A stretch of DNA of 64,000 nucleotides. Source: Vibrio neptunius. GTDB taxonomy: Bacteria > Pseudomonadota > Gammaproteobacteria > Enterobacterales > Vibrionaceae. Both the position numbers and the translations under genes were made by a program. Position 1 is the stretch's first letter, and each line of letters begins with the position of its first letter. The stretch spans positions 992,001-1,056,000 of the forward strand of contig CP079859.1 of NCBI GenBank assembly GCA_019339365.1, written 5' to 3'. Below the pieces are notes generated by a model. It was not told the DNA's origin. It was given only the letters and a program-made list of their open reading frames with translations, and searched no databases. Below, piece by piece: positions 31,683 to 42,059 of the stretch.

Positions 31683-31715
31683 AAAAGCCTGGCTTCTTGC
31701 CAGGCTTTTTGTTTT
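31683..31715 (+). terminator. Terminator after rpsI
   Basis: Perfect 11-bp stem AAAAGCCTGGC / GCCAGGCTTTT with a 5-nt loop, followed by TTGTTTTT. About 50 nt after the rpsI stop. Confidence 0.92.
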
Positions 31716-31833
31716 TCTCAGCAAAAGAATCCCTTCTCCCAGACCTGTTTCACTAACTTTTATCTGACATATTCCCCTTTTGTGACCTCATAGGCGATTT
31801 ACTTCACGGTTGTTACAAAAAGGTAGCTTTATC

Positions 31834-31862
31834 TTGTCAAAAAGTAGGGTTTTATTTATCAT
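31834..31862 (+). promoter_or_regulatory. Probable sigma-70 promoter of petABC
   Basis: TTGTCA (31834-31839), 17-bp spacer, TATCAT (31857-31862); five of six matches in each box. It would start the mRNA near 31869, about 90 nt before petA. The remaining part of the gap 31634-31960 holds the rpsI terminator and no gene except a 12-codon ORF at 31945-31983. Confidence 0.65.
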
Positions 31863-31944
31863 TTGCCATCAAATAAATACAACTAAATTCGTATTTTGTT
31901 AGCCATGCTCTTTAAGCGGAATAATAATAATCCAAAAGGAGCAA

Positions 31945-31983
31945 ATGGGAGAATGTTTGGATGAGCAATGCGCCTTTAAATAA
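31945..31983 (+). other. Short 12-codon ORF overlapping the petA start
   Basis: ATG 31945 lies behind AAAAGGAG with good spacing and reads MGECLDEQCAFK before a TAA at 31981. It overlaps the petA start (31961) in another frame. petA has its own GGGAGA site inside this ORF. Translation of this peptide could compete with or feed petA initiation. No evidence beyond the sequence. Confidence 0.3.
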
Positions 31984-32554
31984 CGGTCGCAGACGTTTCT
32001 TGACAGCTACAACCGCGGTTGTGGGTGGTCTCGGAGCAGCTGCTGTCGCCGTTCCTTTTATTAAATCTTGGAACCCAAGTGAAAAAGCAAAAGCTGCGGG
32101 TGCCCCTGTTGAAGTTGATATCGGTAAACTTGAAGAAGGGCAGATGGTTCGTGTCGAGTGGCGTGGTAAACCTGTGTGGGTTGTCCGCCGTGCACAATCC
32201 ATTGTAGACGCGCTGAAAAGTATCGACGGTCAGCTTCGTGACCCAGCATCAGGCGAAGAGCAGCAACCCACATATGCTCAAAATGCCTACCGTTCTATTA
32301 AGCCTGAGTACTTTGTTGCTGTAGGTATCTGTACCCACCTTGGTTGTTCACCTACTTATTTACCGGACAGTTTCAGTGAACAGGTTCAGGGTGTTAAATC
32401 AGGTTTCTTCTGTCCTTGTCATGGCTCCAAGTTTGATATGGCTGGTCGTGTATTCCAGGGTGTACCTGCTCCACTTAATTTGGTTGTTCCAAAGCACATG
32501 TACCTGAGTGATACTAAGATTATTATTGGTGTTGACGAAGAAGGGGAGGCATAA
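31961..32554 (+). CDS. petA: Ubiquinol-cytochrome c reductase iron-sulfur (Rieske) subunit
   Basis: Rieske protein of the cytochrome bc1 complex. 197 residues: a twin-arginine signal-anchor (NGRRRFLTATT followed by a hydrophobic segment to about residue 37) and the 2Fe-2S domain with CTHLGC and CPCHGS ligand pairs. It carries electrons from quinol to cytochrome c1 on the periplasmic side. One-base overlap with petB (TAATG). In Vibrio, petABC sits between rpsI and sspA, which are neighbours in E. coli, which lacks a bc1 complex. Confidence 0.97.
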   Translation: MSNAPLNNGRRRFLTATTAVVGGLGAAAVAVPFIKSWNPSEKAKAAGAPVEVDIGKLEEGQMVRVEWRGKPVWVVRRAQSIVDALKSIDGQLRDPASGEEQQPTYAQNAYRSIKPEYFVAVGICTHLGCSPTYLPDSFSEQVQGVKSGFFCPCHGSKFDMAGRVFQGVPAPLNLVVPKHMYLSDTKIIIGVDEEGEA

Positions 32555-33819
32555 TGCAAGCTCTACTTGATTGGGTAGAAAAACGTCTACCCGCAATGAA
32601 TGCGTACAAAAAGCACCTTTCTGAGTATCCGATGCCGAAGAACTTTAACTTTTGGTATCTGTTTGGCTCACTAGCAATGCTTGTGTTGGTTAATCAGATT
32701 CTGACAGGTATCTGGCTGACAATGAACTACGTTCCATCTGGCGATGGCGCGTTTGCTTCTATCGAATACATCATGCGTGACGTAGAGTACGGTTGGCTAC
32801 TCCGTTATATGCACTCAACGGGTGCTTCTGCGTTCTTCGTTGTTGTTTACCTGCACATGTTCCGTGGCTTGATCTACGGTTCATACCAGAAGCCTCGTGA
32901 ACTACTGTGGATCTTCGGTATGCTTATTTTCTTAGTGTTGATGGCAGAAGCATTCATGGGCTACTTGCTACCTTGGGGACAGATGTCTTACTGGGGTGCA
33001 CAGGTAATCATTTCATTGTTTGGTGCAATTCCTGTTATTGGTGATGACCTAACGCTATGGATTCGTGGTGACTACGTGATCTCAGGCGCTACCCTGAACC
33101 GTTTCTTTGCTCTGCACGTTATCGCACTTCCTATCGTGCTTCTGCTGCTTATCGTTCTGCACGTCTTGGCACTGCATGAAGTAGGTTCTAACAACCCAGA
33201 CGGTATCGAAACTAAGCTACCTAAAGGTTCGATGGGCGATGACTACAAAACTCAGTTCCCATTCCATAAGGATTACACGAAGAAATACGACATCATTGAC
33301 TCTATTCCTTTCCACCCTTACGGTACGGTGAAGGATATGGTTGGTGTAGCAGGTTTCCTATTCCTGTTCTGTTATGTGTTGTTCTTCAACCCAGAAATGG
33401 GTGGATACTTCCTTGAGCCGCCTAACTTTGAAGCTGCTAACCCACTGAAAACACCAGAGCACATTGCTCCAGTATGGTACTTCACACCGTTCTACGCGAT
33501 TCTACGTGCGGTTCCTGATAAGTTGCTAGGTGTTATCGCAATGGGGGCATCTATTGTCGTGTTGTTTGTTCTACCATGGCTAGACCGTTGTAAAGTTCGC
33601 TCTTACCGCTACCGCAGTAAGTTCCATTTATTCAATATCATCCAGTTTACGATCAGCTTTATTGCCCTAGGTGTTCTTGGTGCGCTTCCAGCGACGCCAA
33701 CATACACGCTATTAGCTCAGATCTTTAGCTTAGCTTACTTCATGTTCTTCGTCCTTCTGTACTTCTACAGTAAGAACGAAGCGACTAAGCCACTACCAGA
33801 AAGGGTGACATTCAAATGA
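32554..33819 (+). CDS. petB: Cytochrome b of the bc1 complex
   Basis: 421-residue inner-membrane subunit with eight or so transmembrane helices and two b hemes. The paired heme histidines lie in helices around MHSTGASAFFVVVYLHMFRG and FALHVIALPIVLLLLIVLH. The quinol-site PEWY-like motif appears as APVWYF (about residue 306), a variant of the usual PEWY. Four-base overlap (ATGA) with petC. Confidence 0.97.
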   Translation: MQALLDWVEKRLPAMNAYKKHLSEYPMPKNFNFWYLFGSLAMLVLVNQILTGIWLTMNYVPSGDGAFASIEYIMRDVEYGWLLRYMHSTGASAFFVVVYLHMFRGLIYGSYQKPRELLWIFGMLIFLVLMAEAFMGYLLPWGQMSYWGAQVIISLFGAIPVIGDDLTLWIRGDYVISGATLNRFFALHVIALPIVLLLLIVLHVLALHEVGSNNPDGIETKLPKGSMGDDYKTQFPFHKDYTKKYDIIDSIPFHPYGTVKDMVGVAGFLFLFCYVLFFNPEMGGYFLEPPNFEAANPLKTPEHIAPVWYFTPFYAILRAVPDKLLGVIAMGASIVVLFVLPWLDRCKVRSYRYRSKFHLFNIIQFTISFIALGVLGALPATPTYTLLAQIFSLAYFMFFVLLYFYSKNEATKPLPERVTFK

Positions 33820-34553
33820 AAAAATGGATTGTAATTTTGTTTGCAATGCTGCCTTCTCTGGCAATGGCAGCGGGCGCAAATGTACCGCTTGATAAAGCAA
33901 ACAACGACCTAAGTGACCAAGCTTCACTACAAAATGGTGCCAAGCTGTTTATGAACTACTGCTTCGGGTGTCACTCAGCGCAGTACCAACGCTACGAGCG
34001 TGTTGCTCGTGATATCGGTATTCCAGTTGAGTTGCTAAAGGAAAACCTGATTTTCGACCCAAATGCGAAAGTTGGTGATCTGATGGAAAACGCCATTCCG
34101 GACAAATCAGCTGCGAAATGGTTTGGTGCAACGCCACCAGATTTGACGCTAGTTGCCCGTGTTCGTGGTTCTGACTGGCTATATACATACTTACGTTCTT
34201 TCTATGAAGACCCATCTCGTCCATTTGGAGTAAACAACATTGTTTTCCCAAGTGTCGGTATGCCGCATGTATTGGAAGAGCTTCAGGGCATTCCCAAGCC
34301 AGTTTACGATACTCAAATCGTTGATGGCGAAGAGCATAAGGTTGTAGTTGGTGTTGAAAGCGATGGTACTGGCGAGCTTAACCAAGAAGAGTATAACGAT
34401 GCAGTTCGCGATCTGGTGAACTTCCTTGAGTACTCAGGTGACCCTGTGAAACTGGAGCGTCATGCTCTTGGTTGGTGGGTCATGGCATTTCTCGTTATCT
34501 TCACCATCGTGGTGGTTCTACTTAAGAAAGAGTATTGGCGTGATGTGCACTAA
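33816..34553 (+). CDS. petC: Cytochrome c1
   Basis: 245 residues. Signal peptide (MKKWIVILFAMLPSLAMA), covalent heme site CFGCH (Cys-49, Cys-52, His-53), and one C-terminal membrane anchor (about 222-240) with a positively charged end. It passes electrons from the Rieske protein to soluble cytochromes. Last gene of petABC, followed by a terminator. Confidence 0.96.
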   Translation: MKKWIVILFAMLPSLAMAAGANVPLDKANNDLSDQASLQNGAKLFMNYCFGCHSAQYQRYERVARDIGIPVELLKENLIFDPNAKVGDLMENAIPDKSAAKWFGATPPDLTLVARVRGSDWLYTYLRSFYEDPSRPFGVNNIVFPSVGMPHVLEELQGIPKPVYDTQIVDGEEHKVVVGVESDGTGELNQEEYNDAVRDLVNFLEYSGDPVKLERHALGWWVMAFLVIFTIVVVLLKKEYWRDVH

Positions 34554-34596
34554 TTGTGCTATCATGCTGTGCTAATTCCCAATTTTTATTGTTGAT

Positions 34597-34624
34597 AATG
34601 GAGGCTTGACCTCCATTATTTTTA
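34597..34624 (+). terminator. Terminator after petC
   Basis: 8-bp stem AATGGAGG/CCTCCATT with a 5-nt loop, followed by ATTTTTTAT. It separates petABC from sspAB. Confidence 0.75.
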
Positions 34625-34650
34625 TATCTGTAAGTGTGCTGGAGGGCTCC

Positions 34651-35286
34651 ATGGCTGTAGCTGCCAATAAACGTTCTGTGATGACTCTATTTTCAAGTGC
34701 ATCTGATATGTATAGCCATCAGGTACGTATCGTTCTAGCTGAAAAAGGGGTGAGTGTCGAAGTTGAACTCGTCGACGAAGCGAATCTTCCTGCAGAGCTG
34801 ATTGAGCTAAATCCGTATAAATCAGTGCCAACCTTGGTTGATCGCGAGCTAGCGCTTTACGATTCAAAAATTATCATGGAATATCTGGACGAGCGTTTCC
34901 CGCATCCTCCATTAATGCCTGTTTACCCAGTTGCTCGTGGTAACAGTCGTTTGATGATTTATCGTATTGAGAAAAACTGGTATTCACTGGCAGAAAAAGT
35001 GGTGAAAGGCAATGCTGAAGAAGCTGAAGCTGCACGTAACAAACTACGTAACGACCTTCTGACTCTTGGCCCTGTCTTTGCAGAGTTTGAATACTTCATG
35101 AGCGAAGAGTTCAGTCTGATCGATTGTTATTTAGCTCCACTATTGTGGCGTTTGCCTCAGCTAGGTATCGAACTTGCCGGTCCTGGCTCTAAAGAGCTGA
35201 AGGTTTACATGAACCGCGTATTTGAGCGTGATTCATTCTTAGCCTCTTTGACAGAAGCTGAACGTGAAATGCGTCTGAGTCGCTAA
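34651..35286 (+). CDS. sspA: Stringent starvation protein A
   Basis: 211 residues, glutathione S-transferase fold, binds RNA polymerase and helps cells survive starvation and acid. The start is ATG 34651 (MAVAANKRSVMTLFSSASDMYSHQ) with GGAGG before it; the longer frame from 34606 runs through the petC terminator and is not credible. The SspA-specific surface motif region (PVYPVARGNSR) is visible. sspB follows after 11 nt. Confidence 0.95.
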   Translation: MAVAANKRSVMTLFSSASDMYSHQVRIVLAEKGVSVEVELVDEANLPAELIELNPYKSVPTLVDRELALYDSKIIMEYLDERFPHPPLMPVYPVARGNSRLMIYRIEKNWYSLAEKVVKGNAEEAEAARNKLRNDLLTLGPVFAEFEYFMSEEFSLIDCYLAPLLWRLPQLGIELAGPGSKELKVYMNRVFERDSFLASLTEAEREMRLSR

Positions 35287-35297
35287 TTGGAAGCGAA

Positions 35298-35786
35298 ATG
35301 GACATAGAAAAAATGACACCACGCCGACCATATATGCTTAGAGCATTTTATGATTGGCTGGTGGATAATGATTTGACTCCTCATCTGGTTGTTGCCGCTA
35401 CCCTTCCTGGCGTTCGTGTTCCAGTTGAATTTGTTCAAGATGGACAAATTATTCTGAACATTGCTCCACGAGCAGTAGGCAACCTTGAGCTAGGTAACGA
35501 GGCAATCACTTTTAACGCTCGTTTCTCTGGCCGTCCTCATTCTGTTATTGTTCCACTGTATGCTGTCCAAGCTATCTATGCGCGTGAAAACGGTGCTGGT
35601 ACTATGTTTGAGCCCGAAGAGGCATACATGAACGACTTTGATGAAGAAGTGTTTGAAGTTGAAGATTCACCAGAAGATGATTCAGGGTTATCTTTGGCTA
35701 TAGAGCCTAGTAACAAAGAAGAAAACACTCCAGATGATGAGCCACCTCGACCAAAAGGTCGTCCGAGCTTAAGAGTTGTAAAGTGA
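35298..35786 (+). CDS. sspB: ClpXP protease adaptor SspB
   Basis: 162 residues. The N-terminal domain binds ssrA-tagged proteins. An acidic linker (about 110-145) leads to the ClpX-binding tail RPSLRVVK, which is intact. Operon with sspA. Ends inside the shared terminator stem. Confidence 0.96.
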   Translation: MDIEKMTPRRPYMLRAFYDWLVDNDLTPHLVVAATLPGVRVPVEFVQDGQIILNIAPRAVGNLELGNEAITFNARFSGRPHSVIVPLYAVQAIYARENGAGTMFEPEEAYMNDFDEEVFEVEDSPEDDSGLSLAIEPSNKEENTPDDEPPRPKGRPSLRVVK

Positions 35787-35813
35787 AAAAAGCAGCGATA
35801 CCGCTGCTTTTTT
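35786..35813. terminator. Bidirectional terminator between sspB and dolP
   Basis: 12-bp stem AAAAAAGCAGCG/CGCTGCTTTTTT with a 4-nt loop; T-runs on both strands, between the convergent sspB and dolP. Confidence 0.9.
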
Positions 35814-35839
35814 GTCTTAAATTGAGTAATAAAATAACA

Positions 35840-36409
35840 CTAGCTTCCAGTCTTGAACGCCTTAATGACTTGCTTTACCCCTGAAATGTTTCGCGCAACA
35901 TCCACTGCAATAGCCGCTTGCTCTGGAGAAACGTAGCCTAACAAAAACACTTCTTTGTCTTCAGTAATGACTTTTACTTTCACGCCACTCAGTTGGCCAT
36001 TTGTTAGAAGAGCAGATTTGACCTTAGTTGTGATCCAACTGTCGTGACTTATTTGGCCAACGGACAATGGTGCTTTAATTCGAACCTGATTATGGATTTT
36101 TTCCACACCTTTAAAGTCTTTTATTGTAGCAACAAATTGATTGAGTAGATCTTGATTGCTGGCTTGGCCCATTAGTATTACGGTTCCATCATAAGAACTT
36201 GCTGTAATTCGGACTTCGCGCTGAAAAGGAGGTTTGTTCGTCAGACCGGCTACTTCAAATTCGATGTTATTGTCGTTCCACATTTCTTGAGTGGTACGAG
36301 TGTCAGTCACAACGTTAACTGTGGTGGCGGCGCCGGCAACAAACAAACCAGCACATCCAGTAGTGCTTAGCAAAATACAAGTAATAACAAAAGCTTTAAG
36401 GTGTTTCAT
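35840..36409 (-). CDS. dolP: Dual-BON-domain outer membrane lipoprotein
   Basis: 189 residues. Lipobox LSTTGC after a short signal, then two BON domains (about 45-115 and 120-185). DolP (YraP) anchors in the outer membrane at anionic lipids and the division site and supports envelope integrity. It is in the conserved order dolP-diaA-yraN-lpoA. The diaA stop lies 4 nt upstream of its start, suggesting co-transcription. Confidence 0.94.
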   Translation of the reverse strand: MKHLKAFVITCILLSTTGCAGLFVAGAATTVNVVTDTRTTQEMWNDNNIEFEVAGLTNKPPFQREVRITASSYDGTVILMGQASNQDLLNQFVATIKDFKGVEKIHNQVRIKAPLSVGQISHDSWITTKVKSALLTNGQLSGVKVKVITEDKEVFLLGYVSPEQAAIAVDVARNISGVKQVIKAFKTGS

Positions 36410-36412
36410 AGC

Positions 36413-37007
<595 letters not shown>

Positions 37008-37376
37008 TTATCCTTGGGTTATTGCGTTTTTTATCCATTCGATTTGTTTACCTTGCTGGTGCATCGCTACCAAGTCAAATCGAAAGTCTGTGGTATGAAC
37101 AGATTTCCCTTGCTTCATCAACCAGACGTTAGCTGTGTTAATGAGTTTGTTTATCTTACTTGGGGTGACCGTTTCTGCCGCATGACCATAATGTTGGCTT
37201 GCACGATAGCGTACTTCAACAAAAACTACGGTTGAGCCTTCAAGCATTATAAGATCGAGTTCACCCCCTTTGGAATGGAAGTTTCTTCCTATTGGTGATA
37301 AACCCTGACGAACCAAGTACTGCTCCGCCAGAACCTCATAATGCTTGCCACTATGACGTCTATTTAGCCACGCCAT
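37008..37376 (-). CDS. yraN: YraN-family endonuclease-like protein (UPF0102)
   Basis: 122 residues. The Holliday-junction-resolvase-like core is visible: GGELDLIMLEG and VVFVEVRYRA, which supply the acidic D and E-X-K-type residues (Arg replaces Lys here). Role uncertain. It overlaps the lpoA end by 17 nt and is followed by diaA after 3 nt, so lpoA-yraN-diaA-dolP look like one operon. Confidence 0.93.
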   Translation of the reverse strand: MAWLNRRHSGKHYEVLAEQYLVRQGLSPIGRNFHSKGGELDLIMLEGSTVVFVEVRYRASQHYGHAAETVTPSKINKLINTANVWLMKQGKSVHTTDFRFDLVAMHQQGKQIEWIKNAITQG

Positions 37377-39174
37377 GCTCAGCCCAACTGATTTCTCGTT
37401 GCACTACGCAGTCTTCGTTGATACTCAGTACTCCGGTATTACCCTGTAAAGTATGACCCTGGACAACTTTCATTTGTGGTAATTGTTCCATGAGTAAATA
37501 GGCATCCATTCCGAGAGCTTGAAGACGTTTCTCCGCATTAGAGTCTTTCGGCCAAAGTTGTTCCATCTGAGCCTCTAGTGCTGCATTTGGCTGTATTAGA
37601 AGAGGGATGTCACTATACATGACTCCAGTTAGATCTTCATATTGTTGACGCCCGCTATTACTGCGTGAATTTGAAAACAGTTTGGGTGGTGTAGTATCTG
37701 GATTGACTGCGACTTCTATAAATGGCTTAATCAATGTTAGTTCGGAGCTACCTGCGACGATATAGACAGCATCTATATCACGACGGCTACGCGGCTGGCT
37801 TTCTAGAGGGATATTAAGTAATGATTCCATCTGCGCGATATGCTGTTGGCTTTCTTGTAAGCCAAAGACTTTATTAATATCGCGTTGAAGCTGGCGTTTG
37901 TCGCCAAACAGATTGACTGCGACTTTATCTTTACTGTAATGCTTCCATTCCTTTTCGAAAGCTTCAACAACACGTGTACCAAGCCTGCCTTGAGGGGCAA
38001 GAATCAATGGGTAGCGGTAGCCTTGAGCAAACAGGTGTTTTGCCGCTTGAGCAACTTCTTGCTCTGGTGAGAGTGCTAAATAGCAAGTGTTATTGCCTAG
38101 TTCTAGGTCATCTGGAATATTTAACGCTAAAGTAGGCAGTGGGCGTGAAAAGCTGGTTTGGGCTTGCTGTAGCTTTTCAATGTTGCTTTTGATGAGTGGG
38201 CCAACGACAAAGTCGATGTTCTTCTCTACTAAAGTCTGCTCTAGCTGCTCTGGCGTCACGGTATTGGTATCAATGACAGTCAAATTAGCGTTCTCATCGC
38301 GCTGCGTGTCGTTCATCATTTCTAAGATGAAGCCATCACGAATCAACTGAGCTTGTTTAGCGAATTTACCAGACAAAGGCAGAAGCAAGGCTGTACTGAC
38401 GGGTTTTACAATATCGAGAGCGAGAATATTGCTAATCGCTTTAGGCGTGTAAACTGCTGCAGGGTGAGCCGGATTTTCTTCCAACCACTTTTCGAGAGTA
38501 TTTTTAAGCTGAGGAATATTGCCGGATAATGTTTTTGTATAGATAGCTAACTGCAGCCAACCGTCCAGAACAGCTTCATCAGGCTCCGCAGAGAATTGGG
38601 TGATCTGGTACTGACTGTATTGGCTCAGGTTGTTCCACACACTTTGTGCGATAACTTCTTGCTCAGAACCTTTAACAAACTCCGCTGACTCAGTTAATGC
38701 ACGAGCGGCTTCAAAGTACTGGCCTTGTTGAGAGAACAGCTTGGCACGAAGCTGGTGATAACTTTTCCACTGCTCATCGGCCAGTTTCCACGATGTTTTG
38801 AACTTAAGTGTGTTCAGTGCTTGCTCATATTGCTCTTGTTTGATTAAAGCTTCAGCATTAGCGAGCTGCCATTCTGCTTGTTGCAGATGGGAAAGGTTTT
38901 GTCTTGCTAGTCGCTTGAGTAGCAACTTAGCCTGAGCAATGTCACTTGACTCAACGGCCGCTTTCAATGCCATAACCAACCAATCGTTCTGAATACTTCC
39001 TTCACTACTGTCTGCTCGCATTAGATAAGTCTGCATAGACTGGTTTGGATCGAGCGTAATGTCTACGCTGGTTGGCGCTGAGGGGGTTGTAGAACAGGCT
39101 GCTAGTGTGACAGCGAGGGCTACAGGAGTCAGTAAGCGTGTTACACTAAGTCGCTTTTGGTTTTTTATGGCCAT
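37360..39174 (-). CDS. lpoA: Outer membrane lipoprotein activator of PBP1A
   Basis: 604 residues. A signal peptide with lipobox LAAC (Cys-27) leads to an N-terminal helical TPR-like domain and a C-terminal periplasmic-binding-protein-like fold (about 255-590). LpoA reaches across the periplasm to switch on the penicillin-binding protein PBP1A. Divergent from rsmI, as in E. coli. Confidence 0.94.
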   Translation of the reverse strand: MAIKNQKRLSVTRLLTPVALAVTLAACSTTPSAPTSVDITLDPNQSMQTYLMRADSSEGSIQNDWLVMALKAAVESSDIAQAKLLLKRLARQNLSHLQQAEWQLANAEALIKQEQYEQALNTLKFKTSWKLADEQWKSYHQLRAKLFSQQGQYFEAARALTESAEFVKGSEQEVIAQSVWNNLSQYSQYQITQFSAEPDEAVLDGWLQLAIYTKTLSGNIPQLKNTLEKWLEENPAHPAAVYTPKAISNILALDIVKPVSTALLLPLSGKFAKQAQLIRDGFILEMMNDTQRDENANLTVIDTNTVTPEQLEQTLVEKNIDFVVGPLIKSNIEKLQQAQTSFSRPLPTLALNIPDDLELGNNTCYLALSPEQEVAQAAKHLFAQGYRYPLILAPQGRLGTRVVEAFEKEWKHYSKDKVAVNLFGDKRQLQRDINKVFGLQESQQHIAQMESLLNIPLESQPRSRRDIDAVYIVAGSSELTLIKPFIEVAVNPDTTPPKLFSNSRSNSGRQQYEDLTGVMYSDIPLLIQPNAALEAQMEQLWPKDSNAEKRLQALGMDAYLLMEQLPQMKVVQGHTLQGNTGVLSINEDCVVQREISWAEHGVAK

Positions 39175-39237
39175 GAGTAATTAACTAATTCCGTATAAAA
39201 TTGTGTCTATATTAATCGTTGAAGTGATGGTAAACAA

Positions 39238-40101
39238 ATGACAGATAACAAAACCTTACCAACCGAGGTCCCAACTCTCTACATTGTTCCAACCCCAATT
39301 GGAAATTTAGGGGATATCACTCAACGTGCACTTGATGTTTTAACCGATGTCGATCTCATTGCTGCCGAAGATACTCGCCATACTGGCAAACTGTTGTCTC
39401 ATTTCGGCATTCCGACAAAAACCTTTGCATTGCATGACCATAATGAACAGCAAAAAGCGCAAATGTTGGTCGAAAAGCTATTATCCGGACACTCAATTGC
39501 CTTAGTGTCTGATGCAGGAACGCCACTAATTAGTGATCCAGGGTATCATTTGGTCACCAAATGTCGTCAGGCTGGCGTTAAAGTTGTGCCACTTCCTGGT
39601 GCCTGTGCAGTTGTCACGGCGTTAAGTGCCTCTGGACTACCTTCTGATAGGTTTAGTTTCGAAGGTTTTCTGCCAGCAAAAAGTAAAGGTCGCAAAGATA
39701 AATTTCTTGAGATAGCAAAAGCTGAGCGCACTTGTATCTTTTATGAGTCCCCACATCGTATTGTGGATTCTCTGGAAGATATGTTGGAGATATTAGGCCC
39801 TGAGCGCGAAGTGGTTCTGGCTCGTGAACTGACTAAAACGTTTGAAACGATTCACGGGTTACCTTTGGGGGAGCTCGTTGAATGGGTTAAATCGGACGAG
39901 AACCAGCAAAGAGGGGAAATGGCGCTACTTATTCATGGTTATCGCTCGGCTATTGAAGATTCTCTTCCGGAAGAAGCGACTCGTACCTTGGCTATATTGA
40001 CAAAAGAACTGCCTTTGAAGAAGGCTGCAGCCATGTCGGCTGAAATCTATAACTTGAAGAAAAATGCCTTATATAAATGGGGGCTAGAAAACCTCAACTG
40101 A
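39238..40101 (+). CDS. rsmI: 16S rRNA (cytidine-1402-2'-O)-methyltransferase
   Basis: 287 residues, tetrapyrrole-methylase fold. N-terminal [15 protein letters not shown] and the motif [12 protein letters not shown], then [14 protein letters not shown] and [19 protein letters not shown]-dependent methyltransferase acting on C1402 in the ribosomal P site. Divergent from lpoA (63 nt). Confidence 0.96.
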   Translation: MTDNKTLPTEVPTLYIVPTPIGNLGDITQRALDVLTDVDLIAAEDTRHTGKLLSHFGIPTKTFALHDHNEQQKAQMLVEKLLSGHSIALVSDAGTPLISDPGYHLVTKCRQAGVKVVPLPGACAVVTALSASGLPSDRFSFEGFLPAKSKGRKDKFLEIAKAERTCIFYESPHRIVDSLEDMLEILGPEREVVLARELTKTFETIHGLPLGELVEWVKSDENQQRGEMALLIHGYRSAIEDSLPEEATRTLAILTKELPLKKAAAMSAEIYNLKKNALYKWGLENLN

Positions 40102-40174
40102 GTCTAGAGTGAATACGTTGTCGCTCGTTTTCTAATCACTTGGTTGTTGGTTTACGGCAAATGTGTGATCTCGC

Positions 40175-40203
40175 TAGACACTGAGTGGCAATCTCTATAC
40201 AAT
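40175..40203 (+). promoter_or_regulatory. Promoter of rnpB
   Basis: TAGACA (40175-40180), 17-bp spacer, TACAAT (40198-40203), with the RNA 5' end at about 40211, seven bases downstream. Confidence 0.7.
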
Positions 40204-40210
40204 CCGCATC

Positions 40211-40603
<393 letters not shown>

Positions 40604-40606
40604 TCG

Positions 40607-40645
40607 AAACCCATCGTAACCTCAGCGTTATGATGGGTTTTTTGC
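40607..40645 (+). terminator. Terminator of rnpB
   Basis: 14-bp stem (AAACCCATCGTAAC / GTTATGATGGGTTT with one G-U pair), 6-nt loop, and T-run (40638-40643). Confidence 0.9.
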
Positions 40646-40785
40646 TTTTTATTGACGAAATTAATTCTGCAAGCACTAAACTTAGCGCAATATCACGTGT
40701 TCCAGTCTGCAATGGGTGGCGATCACCCTCTAAATCAGTACACTGGAGAGTTTGAGCGCGCGGTGCGAGAGCGAGATAAAAAATC
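40646..40785. other. Upstream region of the dcw cluster, without mraZ
   Basis: 140 bp between the rnpB terminator and rsmH; too short for the about 450-bp mraZ gene that stands here in many bacteria. A TTGACG at 40652-40657 with TAAACT 19 bp later is a poor promoter candidate; no repeated TGGG operator of the MraZ type is present. Confidence 0.4.
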
Positions 40786-41736
40786 ATGACCGAAGAATTT
40801 AAGCACATTTCTGTATTACTGCATGAATCTATCGATGGCTTAGCCATTAAGCCTGATGGTACCTACATTGACGGAACCTTTGGTCGTGGTGGGCACAGTC
40901 GTCAAATCCTTTCTCAGCTGGGAGAGCATGGTCGTCTTTTTAGTATCGATCGTGATCCGCAAGCCATTGAAGAAGCTCAAACGATCGATGATCCTAGATT
41001 TACGATTATTCATGGCCCTTTCTCAGGCATGGCGAAGTATGCAAAAGAGCGAGGTTTAGTTGGTCAAGTTGATGGTGTCTTGCTTGATCTTGGTGTTTCA
41101 TCTCCTCAGCTCGATGATGCTGAGCGTGGTTTCAGTTTTATGAAAGATGGCCCGCTGGATATGCGCATGGATCCCACATCGGGGATCCCTGTTTCTCAGT
41201 GGCTAATGGAAGCCGATCTAGATGACATCACTTGGGTTATTCGTGAGTTTGGTGAGGATAAACATGCTCGTCGAATTGCGAAAGCGATTGTGGCTTACCG
41301 GGAAAACGAAGAAAATGAACCGCTGCTACGTACAGGTCAGCTTGCTAAGCTGATTTCCGACGCGGCGCCAAAGAGTTTTAAAGAGAAAAAACACCCAGCT
41401 ACGCGTGCATTTCAGGCGTTCCGTATTTACATCAATAGTGAGCTTGAAGAAATCGATACCGCGTTAAAAGGCGCTGCTAGTATTTTAGCTGCTGAAGGCC
41501 GTCTGTCCGTGATCAGTTTCCACTCCCTTGAAGATCGCATGGTTAAGCGCTTTATTCGCAAAGAGAGCAAAGGTCCTGAAGTCCCTCATGGAATTCCAAT
41601 GACAGAAGCACAAATCAAAGCCCTAGGTAGTGCTAACTTAAAGCCAATAGGCAAAGCGATTAAGCCTTCTAAGCGAGAAATTGATATCAATACTCGCTCT
41701 CGTAGCTCTGTACTGCGTATTGCGGAGAAACTCTGA
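40786..41736 (+). CDS. rsmH: 16S rRNA (cytosine-1402-N4)-methyltransferase
   Basis: 316 residues; SAM-dependent methyltransferase of the P-site base C1402, also the target of RsmI encoded 0.7 kb upstream, so both modifiers of one nucleotide are neighbours here. Motifs: [65 protein letters not shown]. First gene of the dcw cluster. It is followed by ftsL after 5 nt. Confidence 0.97.
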   Translation: MTEEFKHISVLLHESIDGLAIKPDGTYIDGTFGRGGHSRQILSQLGEHGRLFSIDRDPQAIEEAQTIDDPRFTIIHGPFSGMAKYAKERGLVGQVDGVLLDLGVSSPQLDDAERGFSFMKDGPLDMRMDPTSGIPVSQWLMEADLDDITWVIREFGEDKHARRIAKAIVAYRENEENEPLLRTGQLAKLISDAAPKSFKEKKHPATRAFQAFRIYINSELEEIDTALKGAASILAAEGRLSVISFHSLEDRMVKRFIRKESKGPEVPHGIPMTEAQIKALGSANLKPIGKAIKPSKREIDINTRSRSSVLRIAEKL

Positions 41737-41741
41737 TAGCA

Positions 41742-42059
41742 ATGAGTAAAGCCAAGTCAAATCTAGCTAAACTGATTGTTGTCGACCTTCTGACAGTGGG
41801 GCGAATGCCTTTGCTGGTATTGATTTTGATCTTTGCATCTGCCATGGGCGTTGTTTTCACGACACACCACACACGACAAGCCATTACCGAAAAAGATCAA
41901 GCGTTGCAGGAACGAGAAAGGCTAGACAATGAGTGGCGCAACTTGCTGATTGAAGAAACGGCGCTAGCCGAGCATAGTCGAGTGCAAGAAATTGCCAAAG
42001 ATGAACTGCAAATGAAACGTCCGGACTCAGATAAAGAAGTGGTAATTGACCTCCCATGA
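41742..42059 (+). CDS. ftsL: Cell division protein FtsL
   Basis: 105-residue bitopic membrane protein. Short cytoplasmic N-terminus, transmembrane helix (about 27-46) and periplasmic leucine-zipper-like coiled coil (about 50-90), as needed to bind FtsB and FtsQ. Identified by position and topology rather than by a strong motif. ATGA overlap with ftsI. Confidence 0.92.
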   Translation: MSKAKSNLAKLIVVDLLTVGRMPLLVLILIFASAMGVVFTTHHTRQAITEKDQALQERERLDNEWRNLLIEETALAEHSRVQEIAKDELQMKRPDSDKEVVIDLP

